Assembly (NCBI GenBank): GCA_963777695.1 | Contig: CAVZRC010000004.1 | Span: 1,612,001-1,676,000 of the forward strand | Direction: 5' to 3' | Length of the DNA stretch: 64,000 nt | DNA from: CAVZRC01 sp963777695 | Lineage (GTDB): Bacteria; Planctomycetota; Planctomycetia; Isosphaerales; Isosphaeraceae | In this document: positions 37,079-47,235 of the stretch, in pieces | How the letters are laid out: each line of letters starts with the position of its first letter | Position numbering within the stretch: position 1 is the first letter of the stretch | The notes under the pieces: model-generated | What the model saw: the letters and a program-made list of their open reading frames with translations, nothing else | Databases searched by the model: none | Told to the model about the DNA's origin: nothing | Position numbers and translations under genes: made by a program

Positions 37079-37480
37079 ATGAAGCGAAAGAAGGATGGTA
37101 TGCAGCTTCAAGATTACTCTATCTCGGCCCTCCTCGACTTTGGCGTAGATCCCAAAACGATGAGACCTTGGTTTTCGTTTGCCGCCTTGGATCGACTACT
37201 CACCATCCACGTTAACGGGTTGGTCTACATGGGGCTTTCCCGGGATTGGGACGACCGCTTCTCCGGTGACTCCCATGTGCTGGAAGTGAAGTGCGAGAAC
37301 CGGCGCCTCTCAGAGGGAGACTTAGGCGGGTACGAATTTCGAGTTGATGACTTCACAGCGATGCCACAGCTAACTGTCATTACGATTGAGGGGTCGGTTA
37401 ATTTAAGAATCACCGGACAAAAAGGGGACATCACGAATAAATTCGTGATGTCCCCTTTTTGCCTTCCCTCGAGGCCATGA
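37079..37480 (+). CDS. Small unassigned protein, possible orphan immunity gene
   Basis: 133 codons from ATG 37079. MKRKKDGMQLQDYSISALLDFG, then WFSFAALDRLLTIHVNGLVYMG and a region MPQLTVITIEGSVNLRI. The last ~20 residues come from the palindrome at 37419-37460, so the native end has probably been overwritten. AT-richer than the genome, like the immunity gene at 35761. No family recognised. Confidence 0.5.
   Translation: MKRKKDGMQLQDYSISALLDFGVDPKTMRPWFSFAALDRLLTIHVNGLVYMGLSRDWDDRFSGDSHVLEVKCENRRLSEGDLGGYEFRVDDFTAMPQLTVITIEGSVNLRITGQKGDITNKFVMSPFCLPSRP
37419..37460. repeat. Perfect 20-bp-arm hairpin of the GGGGACATCACG family
   Basis: Arms AAAAAGGGGACATCACGAAT and its exact complement around a 2-nt AA loop. 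Strong hairpin with a T-run on the right side; it could terminate transcription, but its sequence matches dispersed REP palindromes. Confidence 0.85.
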
Positions 37481-37542
37481 TCGATCGTGCGAGGTAGCCG
37501 TCCCATAGGTCCAAGGATAATGGCCTTTGGCCGAATCGTACA

Positions 37543-38048
37543 GAAAATGAACTGACACCGGATTTCCCCGAAAATGAACTGACACCGGATTTCCCCGAAA
37601 ATGAACTGACACCGGATTTCCCCCACGAAAATGAACTGACACCGGATTTCCGGATTTCCTGAACTGACACCGGATTTCCCCGAAAATGAACTGACACCGG
37701 ATTTCCCCTGACACCGGATTTCCCCGAAAATGAACTGACACCGGATTTCCCCCACGAAAATGAACTGACACCGGATTTCCCGCGACACCGGATTTCCCCG
37801 AAAATGAACTGACACCGGATTTCAGGATTTCCCCTGAACTGACACCGGATTTCCCCTGAACTGACACCGGATTTCCCCCGAAAATGAACTGACACCGGAT
37901 TTCCCCCACCCCCACGAAAATGAACTGACACCGGATTTCCCGACACCGGATTTCCCCCACCCCCACGAAAATGAACTGACACCGGATTTCCCCGAAAATG
38001 AACTGACACCGGATTTCCCGCGAAAATGAACTGACACCGGATTTCCCC
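37543..38048 (+). repeat. Tandem array of 19 copies of a ~27-bp unit
   Basis: Full unit GAAAATGAACTGACACCGG followed by ATTTCCCC. I count 19 copies of GACACCGGATTT, all in one orientation. Some units lack the first 5-11 bases (starting TGAACTGACACC or GACACC), and inserts such as CACCCCCA or AGGATTTCCCC lie between some units. Unit spacing is too small for CRISPR. All three minus-strand frames are open across it because the unit contains no stop on that strand. The core GGTGTCAGTTCATTTTC resembles RAYT-type REP sequences. Confidence 0.95.
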
Positions 38049-38234
38049 GCGGTCTCGCTCGGTGGCGACGCCGATACCATCGCCTGCATCGCCGGCGGGA
38101 TCGCCCAGGCCTATTACGGCGGAGTCCCCGCCGAGATCCGCGACCAGGCCATGGACAGGCTCGATGATCGGCTCCGCTCGGTCGTGGCCGAATTCGAGGC
38201 GCGATTCCCGCACCCGCCGACGGTCCGGAATTAG
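38049..38234 (+). pseudogene. 3' remnant of an ADP-ribosylglycohydrolase gene
   Basis: In-frame sequence AVSLGGDADTIACIAGGIAQ then AYYGGVPAEIRDQAM and a stop at 38232. GGDADTIA with the following IAGGIAQAYYG is the C-terminal metal-binding hallmark of ADP-ribosylglycohydrolases (DraG/ARH type). Everything upstream is replaced by the 27-bp tandem array, so about 60 residues remain. Confidence 0.8.
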
Positions 38235-38868
38235 CCGACAGGCGCGCCGGGCTTCGCATCCACGCGGGAGTATCCGGGGCCGAAGATCGATATCTACCCG
38301 ACGGAGGATCCTCGCGAAGAGCGCAAAGCTCGCAAAGAAGACCCAAAGCGATGGGATCACTCGATCCATGGGATTTTTCTCTGCGTTTTCTTGGCGAGCT
38401 CTGCGCCTTTCCGCGAGGAGCCTACCTCGGACGCATTACCAATGGCGTTATGGTCGCATCGGCGTGAGGAAGCGAGCTCCGCGACATCGCGGTCCTAGTC
38501 GCCGCGTCCGGACTCTGACACGACGACCCTCGCTCTATCTCAATCGATACAACATCACGCAGACGGTGCGAACTCGTGTTCTATATTTCGCCCCGAAAAT
38601 TTTTTTTCGGAGGGACCTCGGCCGAATTCGCGTTCGGCGCCGACATCATCGATGCATCAACCGAAATTCGCTCGCTTACGATCTCGGCTTCGAGGTTCGT
38701 CGGATCGAATGCCCGGGTCGGTATTTCGGGCGGTCGCCGGCTCGATGTCCGATCGGTCCCGATCGTTGCATCGAGGCCCGAGCGGTGATAGGGTGACGTT
38801 CTCGCGGGGCGTCCCGGGACGAGCGAGGTATCGCGGCGGCCGTCGTGCATCGAAAGAGGGAATTCACC
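38235..38868. other. Gene-free interval with an imperfect inverted repeat
   Basis: 634 bp. An imperfect inverted repeat with arms near 38305-38343 and 38380-38423 (CCTCGCG...GCGCAAAGCTCGC and its partner) resembles dispersed hairpin repeats. A T-rich run at 38596-38609 sits in CCGAAAATTTTTTTTCGG. No gene seen. Confidence 0.6.
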
Positions 38869-39954
38869 ATGAACGTCATGATTGTGATGGTTGTCCTCGC
38901 GTGGCAAGCGACGACCGGGGCGTTCGACGACCCGGTCCGGGCCGGTCGCCTTGTGCTGGTCGCCGGGGGCGGGACCGGCGGCGACGGGGCCTCGGCCGAT
39001 CGGGCGAAGCTCGTCGCCCCGTTCGGCACCGGCTTCGACGCCGAGGGGACGTTGTTCTTCGTCGAGATGACCGGCCATCGCGTCCGCAAGATCGGCCCGG
39101 ATGGACTGGTGGTCACGGTGGCGGGGTCGGGGAGCGTCGGCAGCGGTGGCGACGGCGGGCCGGCCGCCCGGGCCGAGTTGAACGGGCCGCATAGCCTGGC
39201 CGTCGCCAGGAATGGTGACGTGTACGTCACCGACACGTGGAATAACCGGCTCCGCAAGATCGACGCGCGTTCCGGGCGGATGACGACCGTCGCCGGGACC
39301 GGCCGCAAGGGGTTCTCCGGGGATGGCGGGCCGGCCACCGAGGCCGAGTTCGGCGGGATCTATTGCCTCGCGCTCGACGAGGCCGGGCAGACCATCGACC
39401 TGGCCGACCTCGACAACCGGCGGGTCCGTCGCGTCGACCTCAAGACGGGGATGGTCTCGACGGTGGCGGGCAATGGCAAGAAGGGCGTGCCCGCTGACGG
39501 TGCCGACGCGAAGTCCGCGCCGCTGGTCGATCCCAGGGCCGTGGCGATCGACGGCCGGGGCAACCTCTACATCCTCGAACGCGGCGGCCATGCCCTCCGG
39601 GTCGTGGACCGGTCGGGGAAGATCCGCACGGTCGCGGGTACCGGCAAGCCAGGTGACTCGGGCGACGGCGGCGACGCGAAGCTTGCGCGGTTGAACGGGC
39701 CGAAGCACCTGTGCGTCGACGCGAGGGGGAACGTCCTGATCGCCGACACGGAGAACCATCGCATTCGCGTGTATCGGCCCGAGGATGGGACGATCCGGAA
39801 CGTCGCCGGCACGGGGAAGAAGGGGGCAACGGGGCTGGGAGGTCCGCCCGCGGAGGCCGAGCTCAGCCAGCCTCATGGGGTGACCGTCGGGTCGGGCGGG
39901 ATCGTCTACATCGCCGACAGCAGCAACGACCGGATCCTCAAGATCGTGCCATGA
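38869..39954 (+). CDS. NHL-repeat beta-propeller protein
   Basis: 361 residues from ATG 38869 (GAGGGA upstream). A hydrophobic N-terminus (VMIVMVVLAWQATTGA) suggests secretion. Five to six NHL blades follow the pattern VAGTGRKGFSGDGGPA, LNGPHSLAVARNGDVYV, NRLRKID, IADTENHRIRVY. Probably an extracytoplasmic binding propeller; ligand unknown. Intact. Confidence 0.88.
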   Translation: MNVMIVMVVLAWQATTGAFDDPVRAGRLVLVAGGGTGGDGASADRAKLVAPFGTGFDAEGTLFFVEMTGHRVRKIGPDGLVVTVAGSGSVGSGGDGGPAARAELNGPHSLAVARNGDVYVTDTWNNRLRKIDARSGRMTTVAGTGRKGFSGDGGPATEAEFGGIYCLALDEAGQTIDLADLDNRRVRRVDLKTGMVSTVAGNGKKGVPADGADAKSAPLVDPRAVAIDGRGNLYILERGGHALRVVDRSGKIRTVAGTGKPGDSGDGGDAKLARLNGPKHLCVDARGNVLIADTENHRIRVYRPEDGTIRNVAGTGKKGATGLGGPPAEAELSQPHGVTVGSGGIVYIADSSNDRILKIVP

Positions 39955-40074
39955 CCGGCCGTGGGCGGGCCGTTGCACACCCGGAGCGGGCGTGCTAATG
40001 TGTTGCGGTTGCAGGGTAGACCGAGACGACGGGCTCGTCCCCTATCGTTCCATTCCGAGAAGGAGGCGTCCGCG

Positions 40075-41665
40075 ATGGAGTCTCGACGGGCATTCCTCGG
40101 TCGATGCGGGGCCGGCGCGGCGGTCTGGACGGCGCTGGGCGCCGGCGGGTGGTCCGAGGTCTCGGGCGCCGCGGCGGCGTTCGATCCGGACCAGTTGGGC
40201 GAACTCGGTGCCTTCGCGATGGAGCGGGCCCGGTCGCTCGGGGCGAGCTACGCCGACATCCGGATCAACCGCTATCGGAGCCGTGACGTGGACCTGCGCG
40301 TCCAGGCCGACCGCGCGACGGGCAAGCCGGTCGAGGTCCCCTCGGTCTCCGACGTCGGCTCGTTCGGCTTCGGGCTCCGCGTGCTGGCCGACGGCGCCTG
40401 GGGGTTCTCGGCCTCGCACGAGGTGACGCGCGAGGCCATCGCCCGCGCCGCCGCCGAGGCCGTCGAGATCGCCACGCGCCAATGCCCCGCTCCGCACGGC
40501 GCCGATCCGACTGGCGGCGACGCCCACTTACCGCGACACCTACCGGACCAAGGTCGTCACCGACCCCTTATCGGTGCCGATCGAGCAGTCGCTCGAATTG
40601 CTCCGCGAGGTGGCCGCCGAGGCGCGGAAGGTCGAGGGGGTGTTCTCGGTGATGGCGTCGATCAGCGCCCGGCTCGAGGACCGGTTCTTCGTCTCGACCG
40701 AGGGGAGCGTCATCGAGCAGCACGTCTACCAGATCGCGCCCGAGTTCACCGTGACGGCCGTCCAGGCCGCCCGCAAGGTCAAGTCGCGCACCTATCGGCC
40801 GAATGCCGTCGCCGCCGGCTACGAGGCGGTCGAGCGGGCCTACATGCTCAGCCAGGCGCGTCGGGTCGCCGAGCAGGCCGTCGAGCACTCTCGGCGCCCT
40901 CGGTCTCGCCCGGCGTCAAGGACCTCGTCATCCTGCCGACCCACCTGGGCGCTGACGATCCACGAGTCGATCGGCCACTCCACCGAGCTCGATCGCGCCC
41001 TCGGCTACGAGGCCAACTATGCCGGCACCTCGTTCCTGACGCCGGACAAGCTGGGCAAGTTCCGCGTCGGCTCGGAGATCGTCAACTTCAACGGCGACCG
41101 CACCCGGCCCGAGAGCCTCTCGACCTGCGGCTATGACGACGACGGCGTCAAGACCCGCCAGTTCCCGATCATCAAGGCGGGGATCTTCGTCGGCTATCAG
41201 ACGATCCGCGACCAGGCCCACCTGATCGGCCAGTCGGAGTCGATGGGCTGCTGCTACGCCGACTCGTACGCCTCGGTCCCGTTCCAGCGGATGCCCAACG
41301 TCTGGCTCGAGCCGTCGGAGAAGCCCGTGAGCCTCGACGACCTGGTCGGCGGGATCGAGGACGGCATCCTGATCGACGGCCGGGGCTCGTGGTCGATCGA
41401 CCAGCAGCGGTACAACTTCCAGTTCGGCGGCGACGCGTTCTGGGAGATCAAGGGGGGTAAGGTCCGGGGCATGATCGCCGACGTCGCCTACCAGAGCCGC
41501 ACGCCGGATTTCTGGGCGTCCTGCGACGGGATCGGCGGCCAGGCGCTGTGGGAGAACGTCGGCCTCAACCGCGACGGCAAGGGGCAGCCCCCCCAGATCA
41601 ACGCCATGAGCCACGGGTGTGCGCCGTCGAGGTTCCGACGGATCAACGTTTTGAGGACTTCTTGA
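40075..41665 (+). CDS. tldD: TldD-like metalloprotease with Tat-type signal; three indels
   Basis: Start ATG 40075 with AAGGAGG. Twin-arginine signal SRRAFLGRC then a hydrophobic stretch. TldD core: ADIRINRYRS near the N-terminus, zinc motif HESIGHSTE, GYEANYAGTSF, INFNGD-type segment VNFNGDRT, and the conserved end MSHGCAPSRFR. Frame breaks near 40481, 40890 and 40947; the last two cancel (CAC[C]TCTCG lacks a C, CTG[G]GCGCTG has an extra G). TldD works with PmbA/TldE, encoded 1 bp downstream, to cleave peptides or process modified peptides. The pattern points to consensus errors, not decay. Confidence 0.85.
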
Positions 41666-41666
41666 A

Positions 41667-43022
41667 ATGAGCTGGACCAGCGATCAGGCTCGAGCCCTCA
41701 CCGACCGGATCCTCTCGTTCTCCCGGGCCGGCGAGTGCGAGGTGACGCTCCGGCAGTCGGAGGCCGGGCACACCCGGTTCGCCGCCAACGAGATCACGAC
41801 CTCCGGCATGCTCCGGACCCTGACGGTCGGGATCACCAGCCGCGAAGGGGGCCGGAGCGGCTCGACGACGACCGACGAGCTCGACGAGTCGTTGCTCCGC
41901 GATGCCGTGGGCCGGAGCGAGGCCCTGATGGCCGCGGCACGGCCGGATCCGGAGCAGGTCGAGGGCCTCGGCCCGCAGCATTATCCGACGATCCCCGCCT
42001 TCGACGAGGCCACCGCGACCGCGGGACCCGTCCGCGCGTCGCGACGGCGTCAAGGCGGCGCTCGACCGCGCCCGAGGGCGGGGGCTCGACGCCTCGGGCT
42101 TCTTCGAGAACGGCGCACGATGGTTGGCGATCGCCGAACAAGAAGGGGAACTTCGGGTTCCATCGGGCGACCGCCGCCGAATACTCCTCCACGATGCGCA
42201 CCGCCGACGGGACCGGCTCGGGTTATGCCCGGCTCAGCTCGCCACGGCTATCGGACATCGACCCGGCCGCCCTCGCCGGCCGCGCGGCACTCAAGGCGGA
42301 GACGTCGGCACACGCCCGCGAGCTGCCGCCGGGCGCCTACACCGTCATCCTCGAGCCCGCGGCCGTCGCCGATCTGCTGATGTGGCTGACCTTCTCGCTC
42401 GACGCCCGTGCCGCCGACGAAGGCCGCAGCTTCCTGTCGAAGCCCGGCGGCGGCAACCGGATCGGCGAGAAGCTCTTCGCCGACGGCGTCACCCTGCGAT
42501 CCGACCCCTTCAACCCGCGCAATCCGGGCATGCCCTGGGCACCGGGGGGCTTCCTCGGCGGTCAGTCGAACGTCGGGCTCCCCACCCGCAAGACCGCCTG
42601 GATCGAAAACGGCGTCGTCCGGACGCTCGCCGTCGACCGTTACTGGGCGAACAAGACCAAGGTCGAGCCGGTCCCGCTCTCCGGCGGCCTGTCCATGGAA
42701 GGATCGGAGAAGTCGCTCGACGCGCTGATCGCCGAGACCGAGCGGGCCTTGCTCGTCACGCGGTTCTGGTACATCCGCTACGTCAACCCTCGGACCGTCA
42801 TGGTCACCGGCCTGACCCGCGACGGCGTCTGGCTCGTCGAGAAGGGCAAGGTCGTGCATCCGGTCACGAACTTCCGGTTCAACGATAGCCCGGTCGAACC
42901 TCCTGAAGAACCTCGAGGCGACGAGCGTCGCGACCCCGGCCGGCAGCGAATTCTTCCCGATGCTCGTCCCGGGGATCCGGGCCCGCGACTTCCACTTCAC
43001 GTCGAAGAGCGACGCGGTCTGA
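41667..43022 (+). CDS. pmbA: PmbA/TldE-like protein, three indels
   Basis: Starts 1 bp after the TldD stop. N-terminal SRAGECEVTLRQSEAGHTRFA and EITTSGMLRTLTVGI, then KGNFGFHRATAAEYS, LAVDRYWANKTKVEP and RFWYIRYVNPRTVMVTGLTRDG. Indels near 42035, 42137 (extra G in GCCGAACAAGAAG) and 42893 (extra C in GGTCGAACC). The corrected C-terminus reads FNDSPVNLLKNLEA to DFHFTSKSDAV and ends at 43022, a standard PmbA end. It forms a heterodimer with TldD in known systems; it lacks the zinc motif, as PmbA does. Confidence 0.83.
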
Positions 43023-43098
43023 CAAGCGGAGGGGGGACTGTCCCGGGCTAGAGCGCTTCACGATCGGTTTGCGCAAGGCTCGACATGAAGCGGACTCC

Positions 43099-43165
43099 TA
43101 CGAGCCCGACGCGCAAGCGAGTGAATCCCCGGAAAGCATGCACTCGCTTGCGCTTCGGGCTCGTA
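43099..43165. repeat. TACGAGCCCGA-type palindromic repeat, second copy
   Basis: 25-bp arms 43099-43123 and 43141-43165 (TACGAGCCCGA...GCAAGCGAGTG) with one unpaired position and a 17-nt loop. It sits between the converging PmbA and M28 peptidase genes and could also act as a bidirectional terminator. Confidence 0.87.
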
Positions 43166-43186
43166 TCAGATCATTGGTGATGCACT

Positions 43187-44788
43187 CTACTCCGCGAACC
43201 GCTTGAAGAACGACGTATCCTTCCATCGCGGGCGATCGTCGCGGTTGGCGACACGCTCGAGGAGCTTGGCGACCAGCACGTCGAACTCGCCGGCGGCCTT
43301 CTTGTCCACCGGCTGGGCCACGTCGTCGGACGGCGCGTGATACCGCTCCTTGAGCCATCGCAGCACCGTCTGTTCTTCCGGCGTGTCCTTGTCGAAGCCG
43401 ACCATCAGCATCACCGACGGGATGCCGCGACGGATGAAGCTGTACTGATCGCTGCGGATGAAGATATTCCGCTCCGGCATCGGGTCAGGACGGGGGATCA
43501 CGCCCAGCGAATCGGCCACGGCCGCTGTGTCGCCGCCCAGGTCGGACTCGTCGAGGCCGAAGATCGTCAGCTTCTTGAACGGGTAGAGCGGCAGGAACAT
43601 GTCGGTGTTGATGTCGGCCACGATCCGCCTCGCGTCCACCGTCGGCGATTGCGCGAAGAATCGCGAGCCGAGCAGGCCCTTCTCCTCGGCCGTCACGGCG
43701 ATGAATAACACCGATCGGCGCAGCTTCGTGCCGCGCTCCTTCAGCATGGCCGCGACGTCGAGCAGCGCGGCGACGCCGGAGGCGTTGTCCATCGCCCCGT
43801 TGTAGATCGCGTCACCCTTGATCGGCTCGCCGATGCCCAGGTGGTCGAGATGCCCCGTGAAGGCGACGTACTCGTCCTTGAGCTTCGGGTCGGTCCCGGG
43901 CAGGACGGCCACGACGTTCTCCGAGACCACGTCCGACCGCTTGACCGCGACCGTCGCCGCGAGCCGGGCCGGGATCGCGAAGTGCGGCAGGGGCTTGCCG
44001 GAGTCGGCCGCGTCGAGGATCTCGCGGAAGGTATGGCCCGAGCCGGCGAAGAGCTTGTCGGCGTGCGCCGGGTTGATCGTGACGGCCAGCTTCAGGCCCC
44101 GCGCCTCGTCCATCGCCGGGTCGGCCAGCGCCATCGCCGGGATGAACCGCGCGAGCGCGAACCGCTCCCAGGGGATATCCAGGGTCTTCGGGTTGGGGAT
44201 GCTCACCATGCCGACGGCCCCGACGCGCCTCAGCAACGCGGCACGCTCGCCCGCCGACTGCATGTGCGAGGCCAGTGGTCCCGGGATCGAAGCCGGCGCC
44301 CCGGAGAGGACCACGACCAGCTTGCCGCGGACGTCCAGGCCGGCGAAGTCGTCGTGATGCGCCTCGAGGATCGTCAGGCCGTAGCCGGCGAAGACCAGCT
44401 CGGCGTCCACCTTCGGGGCCGGATCGACCCGCAAGTTGATGGTCGCCTCCGGGCCGAGGGCCAGCGGTACCATGCCGGCCTCGCGGATCAATGCCAGGCT
44501 CGAGTGGTCCTCGTCGATCGACCGGGAGGTCAACCGCACCGTCTGGAGATAGCCCTCGGGGCCGGCCGGCTTGAGGCCGGATCGCTCGAACTCGCGGGCG
44601 ACATACTCGGCCGCCTTGCGGTGCCCTTCACTGCCGGTGCCGCGGCCTTCGAGCTTGTCGTCGGCCAGGGCCAGGACATGCGACCACCATCGCTGGCCGT
44701 CCGGCGCGTCCGCGGCCCGAACGACGAGCGAAAGCGGCACCATCGCGAAGGCGACCAGCATCGGCAGTATCTTTCTAAGAAACGTCAT
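43187..44788 (-). CDS. Secreted M28-family aminopeptidase with PA domain, paralogue 1
   Basis: 533 residues from ATG 44788 (AGGTGAG upstream). Signal peptide ILPMLVAFAMVPLSLVVRA. A PA-like insert (LVVVLSGAPASIPGPLASH) precedes the peptidase domain with the zinc ligands in FTGHLDHLG, MDNASGVAALLDVA, the catalytic Glu in TAEEKGLLGS, and NTDMFLP, ending YHAPSDD. Intact. About two thirds or more of its residues match paralogue 2 (47401-49003), across the second IS110 copy. Confidence 0.92.
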   Translation of the reverse strand: MTFLRKILPMLVAFAMVPLSLVVRAADAPDGQRWWSHVLALADDKLEGRGTGSEGHRKAAEYVAREFERSGLKPAGPEGYLQTVRLTSRSIDEDHSSLALIREAGMVPLALGPEATINLRVDPAPKVDAELVFAGYGLTILEAHHDDFAGLDVRGKLVVVLSGAPASIPGPLASHMQSAGERAALLRRVGAVGMVSIPNPKTLDIPWERFALARFIPAMALADPAMDEARGLKLAVTINPAHADKLFAGSGHTFREILDAADSGKPLPHFAIPARLAATVAVKRSDVVSENVVAVLPGTDPKLKDEYVAFTGHLDHLGIGEPIKGDAIYNGAMDNASGVAALLDVAAMLKERGTKLRRSVLFIAVTAEEKGLLGSRFFAQSPTVDARRIVADINTDMFLPLYPFKKLTIFGLDESDLGGDTAAVADSLGVIPRPDPMPERNIFIRSDQYSFIRRGIPSVMLMVGFDKDTPEEQTVLRWLKERYHAPSDDVAQPVDKKAAGEFDVLVAKLLERVANRDDRPRWKDTSFFKRFAE

Positions 44789-44839
44789 GATCTCACCTGC
44801 ATCTAATTGTTGAGTTGGCATCGAATGCACCGCGTTCGA

Positions 44840-44891
44840 GTGACCACGGTCGTGGGACCGTGGTTCGGACGGGACGAAGGTCCTCCAACCT
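44840..44891 (-). repeat. Outer part of a REP interrupted by IS110 copy 2
   Basis: GTGACCACGGTCGTG...GGTCCTCCAACCT, matching 14436-14494 with a few differences; its hairpin arms are perfect in this copy. Core CT at 44890-44891. Confidence 0.85.
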
Positions 44892-44905
44892 TGTATGTTT
44901 CATCG

Positions 44906-45140
44906 TCGGCAGTTGGGCTGTCATACTGCTGGCAGTGTCGTGGGGAGATCTTTCACCAACCTGAGGCTTCGACCTCTTGCCCGAGATTGGTCCCTTCGGC
45001 TTGGGCTCAAGGCATAGGTACATCATGCGGCCTGGACCGCTTATCACAAGGATTACCTTACCCAAGATCCCCGGAGGAGACTCACGCCTCCCCCTTCGGC
45101 ACTCGTCATACACGATGTCCCTGGTCTCCGGAGGTCGTCC
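44906..45140 (+). ncRNA. Candidate bridge RNA, copy 2
   Basis: Identical by eye to 14509-14743, including CCAACCT, GCCCGAG, GGTACATC and ACAAG guides. It could act in trans with the intact transposase of copy 1. Confidence 0.7.
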
Positions 45141-46884
45141 ATGTCCATCACCCTGTCCCTCGACCGCATCGGCGTCGGCATCGACACCGCGCGATACGGT
45201 CATCGTGTCTCCTTCCTCGGGCCCGATCGCCAACCGGCCGCCCGGCCGATCACCGTCCTCGAAAACCACGCCGGGTATCAGTCCCTCAAGGATAAGCTGA
45301 TGCAATTGCATGAGCAAAACCCAAATGCGCACTTCCACGTGCGCATCGATGCCGCCGGACAATACGCCACCAATCTCGAGCATTTCCTCCGCGGCCTCAA
45401 GCTCCCCATGACTCTCTCCATCGGCGAGCCCAAGCGCAACAAGGATTACCAGAAGCGCACTTCCCCAAGCGCACCACCGACGACACCGAGAGCCAGGCCA
45501 TGGCCCGATTCGCCATCGTCGAGCAGCCCGACGCCACGCCGGCCTCCTCGCCCGAGATGGACCTGTTGCGCGAGGTCGCCGGTCGCTTGCAGGCCCAGGT
45601 CAAGCAGACCACCCAGGCCGTCAACCGACTCCACAACCTCCTGGCCCGCACCTTCCCCGAGCTCGCCACCTTGACCGACGACATCGCCGTCGGATGGGCC
45701 TTGCACTTGCTGGGCCGATATCCCACCGCCGAGCGCATCGCCGCGGCTGACCTCGCTTCCCTCGAGGAGATCCCCCATCTCGCCGACGAGAAAGCCCAGG
45801 CCGTGTATCAGGCCGCCGGGCAATCGGTCGCGTCGCTGCGCGGGCCGGTGGCCGAGGCCCTCGTCGGCGATCTCGTGGCCCAGGTCCGGCACTGCCAGGG
45901 CGCCGAGAAGGCCATGCGGAAGTCGTTGACCACCACCTTCGCCGCCTTGCCCGCCTCGCCTCATGCCCAGGTCGTCACCATCCCCGGCATCGGCGCGGCC
46001 ACGGCTGCGGTCCTGGTCGCCAAGATCGTCGACATCGACCGCTTCCAGACGCCCTACCAGGTCGTCGGCTATTTCGGGCCTTTCCCGAGGAGAACCGATC
46101 GGGGGTTGACAAGAAGGGCCATCCCTTGCCCCCCGGCACGATGCGCATGTCGTTCAAGGGCAACGATCTGGTGCGCAGCTACCTCTGGAATGCGGCGCGG
46201 ACGGCGATTCGCTGTAACCCCGCCGTCGCCCCGCTCTATCGCCGCCTGAGGGCCAAAGGCAAGCGGGGCGATGTCGCGATGGGCCATTGCATGCGCAAGC
46301 TGCTCCACCTGGTCTTCGCCGTCTGGAAGTCCGATCGTCCCTTCGACGCGAAGCATCACGCCTGGGAGGGCGCCGAGGAGACGTCCACCGCCGGCGATCA
46401 CGGCACCGGGTCGGCGCCGGCCATCAACGAGGAGGCCGAGGGCCACAAGCGGGACATGCCCGCGGAGAAAGTGGTCACCCCGGCCACCCCGAGCGTAGGT
46501 CCGGCGGCGGATCCTGTCAAGACCACGACGGCACCGGGCACGGCGCCGCCCCGGGTCGATTTCGCATTCTTGCGCCAACAGATTACTATCGAAAAGGTGC
46601 TTACACATCTGGGTATCTTGGACCGGATGCGCGGCGATGGCCAGCAACGCCGCGGTCCCTGTCCGCTGCATAGCCACCCCGGGGCCCCGGACCGGACCTT
46701 CTCGGTCCATCTGGGCAAGGGCGCGTTCCGGTGCTTCCGGGCGGATTGCGGGGTCCGAGGCAACGCATTGGATCTGTGGGCGGCCATCCATCGCCTGTCG
46801 CTGTACGACGCGGCGCTTCACCTGGCCGAGACCTTCGGACTTCCCCGGAGCAGAGAAGAGGAACCCGTAAGAGGGACCCGTTGA
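45141..46884 (+). pseudogene. IS110-CHC2 transposase, copy 2, two single-base deletions
   Basis: Compared with copy 1, one base is missing at about 45455 (AAGGCGC to AAGCGC) and one at about 46078 (CGGCGCC to CGGGCC), just before the Ser321 region. Substitutions include AAG to GAG (K80E), TTG to TCG and GTCAAC to GTTGAC. The CHC2 tail is intact in sequence but out of frame with the N-terminus. Either inactive or carrying consensus errors. Confidence 0.85.
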
Positions 46885-47235
46885 CCGCGTGCGATACCGG
46901 TATGATGCCGACTCGGGCGTCACCCACGACGAGGTAGGACCGACCGTGCGGCTTCGCCGGAATCGGCAAGAGGCCCCCATGGCAATGATCCGTGATCTTG
47001 GGGAGGGCGTGGTCATCAGGCCGCAACGCTGTCGCTCGGCGAAATCGAGGGCATGAATAGCCACCGGCGATCTTGCGGTCGTAAGAGTAGTCAGCACGCG
47101 GACGACCTCCGGAGAGTGCTTGCCTGCAATCTCGCCACGGGAAGGATTCGCGGGACCGTTCAGTGTGCGCCCCGAGAGATCGGAATCGCTGGCCGTCATC
47201 ACGGCCGACGGCTCTTGACTTTCAACGGTACATCT

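Larger units (their letters stand above)
44892..47235 (+). mobile_element. IS110-family element, copy 2, transposase frameshifted
   Basis: Same orientation, boundaries and target context as copy 1; 2344 bp versus 2346, the difference being two single-base deletions. It lies inside a REP pair between the two M28 peptidase paralogues. The non-coding ends, including the guide loops and the -35/-10 halves, match copy 1. Confidence 0.9.

Noticed and set aside
37543..38048. CRISPR array
   Set aside because: Units are nearly contiguous, with 0-12 nt of repeat-derived sequence between them instead of unique ~30-nt spacers, several units are truncated, and there are no cas genes nearby.
37431..38369. 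Long minus-strand frame encoding GNPVSVHFR-type repeats
   Set aside because: All three minus-strand frames are open because the repeat unit contains no stop on that strand; unit lengths change the frame repeatedly, so this is a by-product of the array.
42124..42888. 254-codon frame inside PmbA
   Set aside because: Out-of-frame reading of the PmbA gene, extended by the indel at about 42137; Arg/Gly-rich with no family pattern.
14495..47235. Composite transposon bounded by the two IS110 copies
   Set aside because: IS110 elements move by excision and guided insertion at a CT core, and the 30 kb between them holds ordinary host genes with no sign of joint mobility. Deletion by recombination remains possible.
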